A stretch of 64,000 bases of DNA from Chitinophaga pinensis. Its GTDB lineage: Bacteria; Bacteroidota; Bacteroidia; B-17B0; Aurantibacillaceae. This document shows positions 1 to 7,951 of this stretch, one piece after another. The translations under genes were made by a program, and so were the position numbers. How positions within the stretch are numbered: the first letter of the stretch is position 1; each line of letters starts with the position of its first letter. The stretch spans positions 35,056 to 99,055 of the forward strand of contig CAMAPT010000013.1 in the NCBI GenBank assembly GCA_945860225.1, in the 5' to 3' direction. The notes under the pieces were generated by a model that was given only the letters and a program-made list of their open reading frames with translations, made no database searches and had not been told where the DNA came from.

Positions 1-91
1 TTTTACTTCTCCACGATAGGCATCTTCTTGGTGAGCACATGCCAATTATATAATTTAAATCGCAATAAATAAATATGTATTTCTCAAAAAT

Positions 92-120
92 ATTTAAACG
101 CAACAGTGTTGCGTTTAAAT
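92..120. promoter_or_regulatory. 29-bp perfect palindromic operator
   Basis: Two 14-bp arms (ATTTAAACGCAACA and its exact reverse complement) flank a single central G at 106. A perfect inverted repeat of this length just before a metal-uptake gene cluster is what a dimeric metalloregulator of the Fur/Zur family would bind. The right arm contains the TTG of the candidate -33 element, so a bound protein would block RNA polymerase. I saw no second copy in the window. Assignment to Zur is inference from the downstream genes, not from a motif I can verify. Confidence 0.75.
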
Positions 121-137
121 AAAATTAATTACCTTGC
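109..137 (+). promoter_or_regulatory. candidate Bacteroidota promoter of the metal island
   Basis: A TTG at 109-111 lies 18 bases before TACCTTGC at 130-137. This fits the Bacteroidota pattern TTG-N17-23-TAnnTTTG with one or two mismatches in the downstream box. Transcription would start near 143, ten bases before the first start codon. The upstream box lies inside the palindrome. Bases 1-91 hold no gene I can support; the first 40 bases look more GC-rich than what follows and could be the edge of a neighbouring gene. Confidence 0.45.
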
Positions 138-152
138 GCTAAAGTATAATCT

Positions 153-965
153 ATGGAGGGTTTAGGTTTTATATCATTTAGTATTTCAGAATATTTATTA
201 ATTCTTTCACTTGGACTAAAACATGGGCTTGATCCTGATCACATTGCCATTATTGATGGAATGACAATGAAACACAGTGAACTTAATACTCCTTACGCAA
301 AGTGGGTTGGTACTTTTTTTGCAATTGGCCACGGAGCTGTAGTTACACTCATAGCAATAAGTGTGAGCCTAATAAATCACACTCTATCGATACCCATATG
401 GTTAAACAAGATAGCTGAATGGATTCCTATTTTTCTATTAATATTTATTGGATTAATAAATTTGAAAGATTTAATTAAAAAAAATAATTATGTCGTTAAT
501 GGTTGGCGGAATCATTTAATCCCAAAAAAAATAAAAAACAGTTCGAACCCCATAGCTATAATTTTAATAGGAATTTTATTCGCAACTGTGTTTGATACAG
601 CAACGCAAGCAGCCGCTTGGGGTTACGCGGCATCTAGAGAAGGAGGTGCCCTTGCAGCAGCACTAACTGGTATAATATTTTCAATTGGAATGATTACAAC
701 CGACACAATTGATGGTCACATATTATTTAAAATTTTAACTAAATCATCCAAAAAAACGATAATGTATAATTACCGAAAAAATATCGGATGGGCTATTGTT
801 ATTATGTCATTTACCATTGCCTTTTATAAAACAATTTGTGCTTTCAATCCATTGTATCAATTACCCCCGTTTATGAGTTTGATGATTGGATTACTTTTTG
901 TAGGAATAATTGCACTATTTTATGGATTTGCATTGAGTGAAAATTCAATTAAAAATAAATATTAA
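153..965 (+). CDS. NiCoT-family nickel/cobalt (or other divalent metal) permease
   Basis: This inner-membrane transporter of 270 residues carries the NiCoT signature H-X4-D-H (H24, D29, H30) in an early membrane helix. It also has the second hallmark FDTATQ and a later GM..TDTIDGH stretch matching the family motif GMxxxDTxDG. The protein is hydrophobic throughout, with about seven or eight membrane segments, and is somewhat short for the family (usually 300-350). Family members import Ni2+ or Co2+ with high affinity. The neighbouring COG0523 GTPases and the palindromic operator leave open that the substrate is zinc or cobalt. It is the first gene of a 12-gene co-directional cluster, and the next gene starts 8 bases downstream. 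Confidence 0.9.
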   Translation: MEGLGFISFSISEYLLILSLGLKHGLDPDHIAIIDGMTMKHSELNTPYAKWVGTFFAIGHGAVVTLIAISVSLINHTLSIPIWLNKIAEWIPIFLLIFIGLINLKDLIKKNNYVVNGWRNHLIPKKIKNSSNPIAIILIGILFATVFDTATQAAAWGYAASREGGALAAALTGIIFSIGMITTDTIDGHILFKILTKSSKKTIMYNYRKNIGWAIVIMSFTIAFYKTICAFNPLYQLPPFMSLMIGLLFVGIIALFYGFALSENSIKNKY

Positions 966-972
966 TGTATTT

Positions 973-1293
973 ATGAGAAATTTAGCAACAATAAAAAAAC
1001 ACCTAATACTATGTAATGGCGAACAGTGTACCATAAAAGGCGCAAATAAAATAATTGAATCAATCAGACGAACTATAAAGCGCTGTGGACTTCATGACCA
1101 TATACATACTACCCGTTCATTATGCAACGGTAGATGTGAAGATGGTTCAATAGTAATTATATACCCAGATGCAGTATGGTATAAAAATGTAGATGAAACA
1201 GCAGCCGATAAAATAGTAAAAAAACATTTAATGAACGGCCAAATAGTAAAGGAGAATTTACTATTTAAACAAGAAACTAAAAACCACGGTTAA
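973..1293 (+). CDS. thioredoxin-like [2Fe-2S] ferredoxin domain protein (COG3411 type)
   Basis: A small soluble protein of 106 residues with a CNGEQC motif (C-X4-C) near the N-terminus and CNGRC (C-X3-C) about 40 residues later. This is the four-cysteine pattern of thioredoxin-fold [2Fe-2S] proteins, and the GSIVIIYPDAVWY stretch is typical of the family. The ATG at 973 is preferred over an in-frame GTG at 937, because 973 lies just past the upstream stop while 937 overlaps the permease gene. The partner is unknown. Its place between a metal permease and a metallochaperone GTPase suggests electron transfer or metal sensing in the same pathway; that is inference. Confidence 0.8.
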   Translation: MRNLATIKKHLILCNGEQCTIKGANKIIESIRRTIKRCGLHDHIHTTRSLCNGRCEDGSIVIIYPDAVWYKNVDETAADKIVKKHLMNGQIVKENLLFKQETKNHG

Positions 1294-1395
1294 ATCCTTT
1301 GAGTGAATAAACAACATTCCGGATTTACAATCACAAAAATTGCAATATCTAAATCTAATGTTTACAAATATTAAATAATCATAAAAATTATTAAA

Positions 1396-2850
1396 ATGGA
1401 AAATAAAAAAACAATCCCTGTAACCGTTTTAACCGGTTTCCTTGGCTCAGGAAAAACAACCTTATTAAATAAAATACTAAGTGAAAATCACGGTAAAAAA
1501 ATAGCTGTAATCGAAAACGAATTTGGCGAAGTTGGTGTGGATAACGAATTGGTTATTGGAGCCGATGAAGAAATTTTTGAAATGAATAATGGTTGCATTT
1601 GTTGCACGGTTCGTGGAGATTTAATTCGAATACTTGACCAATTAATGAAACGAAAAGATAAACTCGATTATATTATAGTAGAAACTACAGGCATGGCAAA
1701 TCCTGCACCTGTAGCGCAAACATTTTGGGTAGATGATGATATAAAAGAAACATACAGGCTTGATGCCATTGTTACAATTGTAGATGCCAAACACGTTTGG
1801 TTGCATATTGATGATAGTGAGGAATGTAAGGAGCAAATTGCTTTTGCCGATGTTATTCTTTTAAATAAAACAGATTTAGTAACTGCTGAGGAGTTAGTAA
1901 TACTTGAGAAACGGATACGCTCAATGAATGTCAACGCTAAAATACATAAAACAAAAGATGCTGAAATTAATCTTGAAAACATACTTGACATTAAAGCCTT
2001 TGATTTAGATGCGAAAATTGAAATAAATCCTGCTTTTTCAACAGAAGAGTATCCATACGAATGGATGGGCTTATATAACTTAGTAGATAACGAGTATCAA
2101 ATTGAAATGACTGAAGGCCCCGATCCTTCTTTTGACATAGGTTTTATAAAATTAAATGATGCAAGTGTTACTGAAATAGCTATGGCTAAAAAGCAAGCTA
2201 TTAAGTTATTTTCGGATCAACCAAAAGAGGTTAAGGCAGATAAGTTTTTAAATGCTAACCAAACCCTAAACAGATTGTTAATTGATAATGATTTACAAAA
2301 CTTTTACTTTAGACCAAATAAACCAGGCATTTATGCTCTATTTACGCAACATGGCCCTGATGAGTTTAATCTTAAAATTAAATCGGAGTATAAAGGAAAT
2401 AATAAAGAACTATCAAATGCAAATACACATAAAGTTGTTTCAAAAGAAGATTTGCAAAACTTGAAATACGAAAGACTATCTCTAATTTCTCCCATATTAT
2501 TTGAGGAGTTTGAACACAGCCATGAGCATGATGATTTGGTATCTTCTGTTGGTATTGAAGATGAAAACGAATTGAGTATTCAAAAAGTAAACGAATGGCT
2601 TTCTTATTTACTTCAGTTTAAAGGAACTGATATTTACCGTATGAAAGGGATTTTGAACATTGCTGGCAATGATGAACGATTTGTATTTCAAGGAGTACAC
2701 ATGTTGTTTGATGCCAAAGCCGACAGATTATGGAAAGCAGGGGAAAAAAGAAGAAATCAACTTATTTTTATAGGCAAAAATTTGAACCGAGAAGAATTAT
2801 TGAGTGGATATAAAAGTTGTATCTCAAAAAAACAATTAAATACTGCTTAA
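1396..2850 (+). CDS. COG0523 (CobW/ZagA-like) metallochaperone GTPase
   Basis: A cytosolic G3E-family GTPase of 484 residues, long for the family (usually 300-400). It has the P-loop GFLGSGKT at 14-21, the metal-binding CxCC motif at C67, C69 and C70, an ETTG stretch, an intact NKTD guanine motif and a C-terminal CobW_C region. Between the two domains lies an extra segment ending in a histidine cluster, E373-H-S-H-E-H-D-D, probably metal binding. Family members load metal onto client enzymes, and the zinc-responsive members are often Zur-regulated. The stop codon is followed at once by the ATG of the WD40 gene, implying translational coupling. Metal specificity is not visible in the sequence. 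Confidence 0.92.
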   Translation: MENKKTIPVTVLTGFLGSGKTTLLNKILSENHGKKIAVIENEFGEVGVDNELVIGADEEIFEMNNGCICCTVRGDLIRILDQLMKRKDKLDYIIVETTGMANPAPVAQTFWVDDDIKETYRLDAIVTIVDAKHVWLHIDDSEECKEQIAFADVILLNKTDLVTAEELVILEKRIRSMNVNAKIHKTKDAEINLENILDIKAFDLDAKIEINPAFSTEEYPYEWMGLYNLVDNEYQIEMTEGPDPSFDIGFIKLNDASVTEIAMAKKQAIKLFSDQPKEVKADKFLNANQTLNRLLIDNDLQNFYFRPNKPGIYALFTQHGPDEFNLKIKSEYKGNNKELSNANTHKVVSKEDLQNLKYERLSLISPILFEEFEHSHEHDDLVSSVGIEDENELSIQKVNEWLSYLLQFKGTDIYRMKGILNIAGNDERFVFQGVHMLFDAKADRLWKAGEKRRNQLIFIGKNLNREELLSGYKSCISKKQLNTA

Positions 2851-3903
2851 ATGGTAAATCATTTACAAATAAATAAAATAGCAGAGTCAAAAAACGAATA
2901 TGAATTATGGCGAACCCAACTTAATGATTATGTAATTGGTATTGGGTGGAGTTATACAAATGAGTATATTCTTGTGGCATCTTCGTGTGGTATATTAACG
3001 TGTTATAACTCATCATATCATTTAAAAATATTTGAAGCAAAAGCGCATCAAAATGGTTTAATGTGTTTAGCTGTATCACCTACCGAAAATAAAGCAGTAA
3101 CAACAGGGCAAGATGGGCTTATCAAGCTTTGGGACATAAAATCAGCGTCTCTTATTAAAGAAATTAAATCAGATAGCCTATGGGTAGAGCAAGTGGTTTG
3201 GTCGCCTGATGGAAATTATTTTGCTGTAAGTTCTGGAAACACATTAACTGTTTTTAATAATGATGGAAAGAATATTCAAGAATTTGATGGGCATGAAAGT
3301 ACTGTTTCGGGCATTGAGTGGAACAGTAGTAGCAAGGCATTTGCCACAGCCTGCTATGGTGGTGTGCGTTTATTTGAAATTGAGCTAGATGAACCAATAG
3401 AGTTTTTGGAGTGGAAAAATTCTATGCACTCTTTATCGTGGAGTCCCGATGGTAAATTTATAGGTTGCGGTACTCAGGATTCGAGAGTGCATTTTTTTCC
3501 GTTACCTTATAATATTGGTTCTGATTTTGAAATGAATGGTTATAAAGGAAAAGTTAAACTATTAGATTGGACATTTGACTCTATCTTTTTCTTAACAAAC
3601 TGTTGGGATGAATTAATCGTGTGGAAATTTGCAGGTGTTGCGCCGCAAGGTCAGATGCCACAAACGCTCGGTGGGCATTTAGGAAAAATAACACAAGCTA
3701 AATTTCAAAATAAAAGTAGCTTTCTAGCATCGGGCGACGACATGGGCTTTGTACATTTTTATGATGTTGCAATTAGCGAAAATTTAATAACAGGTGTTAA
3801 ATTGAAAAACACAATAAGTAAACTATGTTGGTCAAACGATGATAAACAATTAGCGATAGGCACATCGCACGGAGAGTTTGTTATTATGGAATCGCCAGCA
3901 TAA
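2851..3903 (+). CDS. WD40-repeat beta-propeller protein
   Basis: A 350-residue protein made of WD40-like repeats: several copies end in motifs such as IKLWDI or VRLFEI and carry VxWSPDGxxFA or LSWSPDGKFIGCG strands, enough for about seven blades. No signal peptide or membrane segment is seen, so it should be cytosolic. Its ATG follows the GTPase stop codon with no gap, so the two proteins are probably made in equal amounts and may interact. WD40 propellers are scaffolds, so a role in presenting metal clients to the GTPase is attractive, but this is only inference from gene order. Confidence 0.88.
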   Translation: MVNHLQINKIAESKNEYELWRTQLNDYVIGIGWSYTNEYILVASSCGILTCYNSSYHLKIFEAKAHQNGLMCLAVSPTENKAVTTGQDGLIKLWDIKSASLIKEIKSDSLWVEQVVWSPDGNYFAVSSGNTLTVFNNDGKNIQEFDGHESTVSGIEWNSSSKAFATACYGGVRLFEIELDEPIEFLEWKNSMHSLSWSPDGKFIGCGTQDSRVHFFPLPYNIGSDFEMNGYKGKVKLLDWTFDSIFFLTNCWDELIVWKFAGVAPQGQMPQTLGGHLGKITQAKFQNKSSFLASGDDMGFVHFYDVAISENLITGVKLKNTISKLCWSNDDKQLAIGTSHGEFVIMESPA

Positions 3904-3913
3904 TAATAAAAAA

Positions 3914-4222
3914 ATGAAAAAAATAGTAATAATAGGCGCTATAATTTTTGCAGTTAGCTCTTGTAATCAAATAGCAAAAGAAGAAAGAGTTTTAGTAAAA
4001 GGTAGTAATGATTCTTTGCTTGTAATAAATATCCCTGCGGCATCTTGTGAAAATTGTCAAAAAGTTATTGAAGATGGTTTGTATAAAGAAAAAGGTGTAA
4101 AACAAAGTATACTTAATTTGAATACAAAACAAGTATCTATAGTTTATGCTCCAAGTATTACCAATCCCTTTATAATCGAAGCTACTGTAAATAAACTAGC
4201 GACCCAAATGCCTTGTAAATAA
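3914..4222 (+). CDS. HMA-domain lipoprotein, putative periplasmic metallochaperone
   Basis: A 102-residue protein with a lipoprotein signal ending in AVSSC (lipidated Cys at 17) followed by one heavy-metal-associated domain with the ASCENCQK metal-binding loop (CxxC) and a ferredoxin-like fold pattern. MerP- and CopZ-like domains carry soft metals between membrane proteins. The ATG at 3914 follows the upstream stop; an in-frame upstream TTG would overlap the WD40 gene and place a hydrophilic tail before the signal peptide. Being lipid-anchored, it may pass metal between the TonB receptor and an inner-membrane permease. Confidence 0.85.
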   Translation: MKKIVIIGAIIFAVSSCNQIAKEERVLVKGSNDSLLVINIPAASCENCQKVIEDGLYKEKGVKQSILNLNTKQVSIVYAPSITNPFIIEATVNKLATQMPCK

Positions 4223-4237
4223 TTAAACCCAATAAAA

Positions 4238-4756
4238 ATGAAAACTAAATTTTATAAAACTCTTTTACTGTTAGGTGTTGTAATATTTGCTACCTCTTTT
4301 AAGCATCCTATTAAACTTACTGCCTCGCTAATAGAGTACGATCTTAATTCTACAAGTTTAAAAACAGAATGTAAAATTTTTATAGATGACTTTGAAAAAA
4401 GCATTAATAAAACCTTGACTAAAAATATCAACCTATCTGATTTAACAAAAGAAAATAAAACAGGTATTGAAAATTACTTTGAAAAACATTTTAACATTAC
4501 TGTTAACGGAAAAATTTTACCCTTAAAATTTAAAGCATCTGAGGTTTTAAAAGAGTACAATGTTATTACTATAAAGTTTGTAGACAATAAGTTAAAGATT
4601 AAAAAAGGGGATAAATTACTTATTGAGAACACGCTTTTTTTTGAAGAGTTTGGATACTTGCAATCAAACAGAATAACTGTGCGCATACCTCCTTTTATTG
4701 CAGAAGATAATCATGAAGCCGTTGTAAATAATTATGCTATTCCTTACAATTTTTAA
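4238..4756 (+). CDS. DUF6702-like exported protein
   Basis: A 172-residue protein with an N-terminal signal (hydrophobic stretch about residues 8-20, ending near TSFKHP). A mostly beta-strand domain follows, containing ECKIFIDDFEKSIN, a pattern I associate with the Bacteroidota family DUF6702. That family often lies next to HupE/UreJ-like permeases and TonB receptors, as here. It has no cysteine pair or clear catalytic motif. The start 15 bases after the previous stop and the 11-base gap to the next gene indicate one operon. Function is unknown; a periplasmic or outer-membrane accessory role in metal transport is likely from context. Confidence 0.75.
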   Translation: MKTKFYKTLLLLGVVIFATSFKHPIKLTASLIEYDLNSTSLKTECKIFIDDFEKSINKTLTKNINLSDLTKENKTGIENYFEKHFNITVNGKILPLKFKASEVLKEYNVITIKFVDNKLKIKKGDKLLIENTLFFEEFGYLQSNRITVRIPPFIAEDNHEAVVNNYAIPYNF

Positions 4757-4767
4757 CATAAAACATT

Positions 4768-5352
4768 ATGAATAATTTAAGTTCTTTTTTTGTTAATGGT
4801 TGGAATCATATAGTTGATATTAATGCTTATGACCATTTATTGTTTGTAATGACACTATGTGCTGCGTTTAAGCTAAATCAATGGAAACAAATATTAGTAA
4901 TTATTACAGCCTTTACCATTGGGCATAGCGGAACGCTTATTTTAAGTGCATTAGATATTATTCCTGCAAATTCTAAATTAATAGATATGCTAATTCCTAT
5001 CACTATTATGATAACAGCTATAGCAAATATTATTAATTATGATAAGCAAAGTAAATTTTCTGATGCTAAAATAAAATACGGCATTGCCCTTGTTTTTGGG
5101 TTGATACATGGATTAGCGTTTGCCAGTAATTTTAAATTTATGATGTTTGGCGGGAGTATTATTATGCCATTATTTACATTTAACATTGGCATTGAAGTTG
5201 GGCAATTATTTATTGTACTAATTTTTACACTTGCTTTATGGCTTTATACAAATATAATTAAAGGCGAACATTTTAAATGGAATTTATTTGTTTCGGGCGC
5301 AGGATTTGGCATTGCGGCAACTATACTTTTAAAAGCACTTAAAGCAGAGTAA
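4768..5352 (+). CDS. HupE/UreJ-like membrane permease
   Basis: A 194-residue protein with about six membrane helices. It shows the HupE/UreJ-2 pattern: YDHLLFVMTL near the N-terminus, FTIGHSGTL, FGLIHGLAFASNF and FNIGIEVGQL. The conserved His, Asp and Glu residues in these motifs are the presumed metal ligands. Family members are proposed nickel or cobalt permeases. In Bacteroidota they commonly follow DUF6702 genes, which fits here. A second permease type next to the NiCoT protein means the island encodes two different inner-membrane routes, perhaps for different metals or affinities. Confidence 0.85.
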   Translation: MNNLSSFFVNGWNHIVDINAYDHLLFVMTLCAAFKLNQWKQILVIITAFTIGHSGTLILSALDIIPANSKLIDMLIPITIMITAIANIINYDKQSKFSDAKIKYGIALVFGLIHGLAFASNFKFMMFGGSIIMPLFTFNIGIEVGQLFIVLIFTLALWLYTNIIKGEHFKWNLFVSGAGFGIAATILLKALKAE

Positions 5353-5394
5353 ATTAAAACTCTAACAATAGATAGATTTAAGACTTAACAAACA

Positions 5395-5733
5395 TTGACT
5401 AAAAAAACAACATACTTTTCTTTATTTTTAATAGCCACCCTGCTATTTCAATTAGTTGTAATACCTCTCCACAAAGTATTTGCACATAAAAATGATGTAA
5501 TTGAAAATTATACAAAAAACTCTTTAACCGTTAAAGTATCTCACGAACATTCAGATTGTTTTATTTGTGATCATGACCACTATTTACCCGCTTTAGTTAA
5601 CGAAGTTTTTAGATTAAATAATACTTTACTTCAATATATTGATTTTAATTTTTTATGGTTTGATAATCTAATTAAATTATCTAGTCATTTTAATTATAAA
5701 CTAAGAGGGCCACCTTTCTTATTTCTAAATTAA
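5395..5733 (+). CDS. small exported His/Cys-rich protein, putative metal binder
   Basis: A 112-residue protein read from a TTG at 5395, since there is no in-frame ATG near. It has a hydrophobic N-terminal helix (about 8-27), then a compact HEHSDCFICDHDHY cluster with four His, two Cys and three Asp, and a C-terminus ending LRGPPFLFLN. I recall small Bacteroidota proteins with a similar metal-binding cluster and an RGPP tail encoded just before TonB receptors, but cannot name a family. It is likely periplasmic or membrane-anchored and binds the transported metal, or senses it. Base composition and orientation match its neighbours. Confidence 0.65.
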   Translation: MTKKTTYFSLFLIATLLFQLVVIPLHKVFAHKNDVIENYTKNSLTVKVSHEHSDCFICDHDHYLPALVNEVFRLNNTLLQYIDFNFLWFDNLIKLSSHFNYKLRGPPFLFLN

Positions 5734-5831
5734 CTCATAGAAATTAATTTTTTCTTTTTTCTAAAATTCACTTATTAAAAAAAACATTGCTGTATCATTC
5801 ATTTGATATGGCTACTATAATATTATTTAAA

Positions 5832-7949
5832 ATGAAACAACATAATACATTAAAAAAAATATCACTTCTTATTTTAATTGGTGGACTTTCTTCCAATAGC
5901 TTTAGTCAAACAAAAGATTCAATAAATTTAGATGAGGTTACAATTTCTACAAATAAAAAAGTTGAAGAAATGAAATCATTAAATAAAATTGATGTTGATT
6001 TAAAAGACTTACCCGTTACAATTCACAGTATTGATAAAAAATTAATAGATCAAAGAGGAGGTATTGCTTTAGAAGATGCCATGAAAAATGTAACTGGAGT
6101 TAGATCTCGCAACACTTACGGTGGGTTTCAACACTTCCATATTAGAGGGATGGAGCAATTTGTACTCTTAGTAGATGGTGTAAGAGATGAACGCCATAAT
6201 ATTTCGCAAAGTGCTCCTTCAACTAACCTAGCCGCAGTAGAAGGTATAGATGTTTTAAAAGGGCCATCTTCCGTTTTATTTGGACACTCGGCACTAGGAG
6301 GCATCATCAACATTAGAAGGAAACAACCTACAAGTATTTTTAAGGCAGATTTTATGGCATCATATAGCTCGTATAATACACGAAATATATCAGCCGGTGC
6401 TGGCGGTGCAATTAATAGCAAGCTTTCGTTTAGAACAGATTTTGGTGTAGGGCAATCTCAAGGATTTAGAAATTTTGGAAATTCCTATACAAATGGATAT
6501 TTCGCTTTAAAATATGTTCCAAATAAAAAACATACAATCCAAATATCCGTTCAAGCAAATGATGATTTTTACGCTACCGATACTGGATTGCCAGTAGAAC
6601 AAGATGGTTCGCTTGTTAAAGGAATGAACCCATTAACACGCTACAATGACCCTCAAGATTATTTAAAAAATAAGCGTGTTGATATGCAATTAAAATATCA
6701 ATATCGCATTTCTGAAAACTGGGGCATAAGTAATACGGCTTCGTATTTTGTTGATGATATAAATTATTTTTCTACTGAAGAGTTAACTCTTAATGCCACA
6801 AAAGATTCATTAACTCGCTCATTCCCTTTTTACTTTAATCATCAAACAAAACCATTTCAAAATCAACTTGATTTAAATGGAACTTATAAAATCGGAAAAA
6901 TTGAAAATAAATTTGTGTTAGGCTACTCTTTTAATATGTTAGATAGAAAAACATACAGAGGCATAATATCTGGCGCAGGTAAAAATGCTAAAATTTCTGT
7001 TGCAAATCCTGTATTAAATCAAGGAGCAATGAGTATTGAGGATAATCGTTACCAAGCAAGAATGGAAACTTCGCATGGAATATTTGCTCAAAATTGGATT
7101 AATATTTCTGAAAAATTAAAAGCCTTGGTTGCAGTTAGAGTAGATATTTTTAATGGAGATTATTATACAAATACTGTAGATAAAGATAGAAATGTTACCG
7201 TAAAAGGTACAGTAAGTAAATTAAATATAACTAACCCTACTTACAGAGCAGGTTTAGTTTACGAGCCTATTAAAAATTTATCTATTTACTCATCGTACAA
7301 TACCTATTTTAAACCTACCCGAACCGTAGCCGCAGATGGCACTATGTTTGACCCTGAAACTGGCTATCAAGGTGAGCTAGGAGTAAGATATGCTTACAAA
7401 GAATTTATATCTATAAACGTATCTGCCTTTACACTAGCAAGAACCAATATATTACAAAGTTTTGCAGGTGGAGTATTTAAAAATATTGGAACAGGAACAT
7501 CTAAAGGATTTGAAGTTGACTTACAAGCTAATATTACAAGCCAATTTTGCATAACAGCAGGTTATTCAAACGCTAATACACGTGTTGAAAAAAATAAAGA
7601 TGATAATTTTGAAAATCCGAACGTAGGAAAAAAACTAGCATTTGCACCCGAACATTTAGTTCATTCATGGTTAACCTATGAACTAGATAAAAGTATTGTA
7701 AAAGGATTGGGTATAGGCGCTGGTGCAAGTTATACTTCCGAAAATTACACGGATGCTAGCAATACGTATAAATTACAGGCATATCCGTTGATTGATGCTG
7801 CTATTTGGTATAAGTTTAGTACGTATGAATTACGTTTTAATGTAAATAACATTACTGATCAGTTTTATTACAGAGATGCGATTTTTGCCAATCAATTTTT
7901 TGTTGGTATGAACAGAAACTTTATGTTAACGTTTAAAGCCGCATTTTAA
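5832..7949 (+). CDS. TonB-dependent outer-membrane receptor (siderophore/metallophore type)
   Basis: This gene encodes 705 residues from the ATG at 5832, which begins a clear signal peptide (MKQHNTLKK, then a hydrophobic core to SFSQ). An in-frame upstream TTG at 5787 is rejected because it buries that signal. A plug domain follows with LPVTIHSIDKKLIDQRG, HIRGMEQFVLLVDGVRD and VLKGPSSVLFGHSALGGIINI, then a 22-strand-type barrel ending in aromatic FKAAF. It lacks the carboxypeptidase-like extension of SusC proteins and so resembles FhuA/FecA-type metallophore receptors. It should import a chelated metal across the outer membrane using TonB. The substrate is not visible; the island context suggests a zinc, nickel or cobalt complex. 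Confidence 0.92.
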   Translation: MKQHNTLKKISLLILIGGLSSNSFSQTKDSINLDEVTISTNKKVEEMKSLNKIDVDLKDLPVTIHSIDKKLIDQRGGIALEDAMKNVTGVRSRNTYGGFQHFHIRGMEQFVLLVDGVRDERHNISQSAPSTNLAAVEGIDVLKGPSSVLFGHSALGGIINIRRKQPTSIFKADFMASYSSYNTRNISAGAGGAINSKLSFRTDFGVGQSQGFRNFGNSYTNGYFALKYVPNKKHTIQISVQANDDFYATDTGLPVEQDGSLVKGMNPLTRYNDPQDYLKNKRVDMQLKYQYRISENWGISNTASYFVDDINYFSTEELTLNATKDSLTRSFPFYFNHQTKPFQNQLDLNGTYKIGKIENKFVLGYSFNMLDRKTYRGIISGAGKNAKISVANPVLNQGAMSIEDNRYQARMETSHGIFAQNWINISEKLKALVAVRVDIFNGDYYTNTVDKDRNVTVKGTVSKLNITNPTYRAGLVYEPIKNLSIYSSYNTYFKPTRTVAADGTMFDPETGYQGELGVRYAYKEFISINVSAFTLARTNILQSFAGGVFKNIGTGTSKGFEVDLQANITSQFCITAGYSNANTRVEKNKDDNFENPNVGKKLAFAPEHLVHSWLTYELDKSIVKGLGIGAGASYTSENYTDASNTYKLQAYPLIDAAIWYKFSTYELRFNVNNITDQFYYRDAIFANQFFVGMNRNFMLTFKAAF

Positions 7950-7951
7950 TA

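Noticed and set aside
1642..1991. Minus-strand frames opposite the first GTPase gene
   Set aside because: They are shadows of the plus-strand gene, which has full family motifs.
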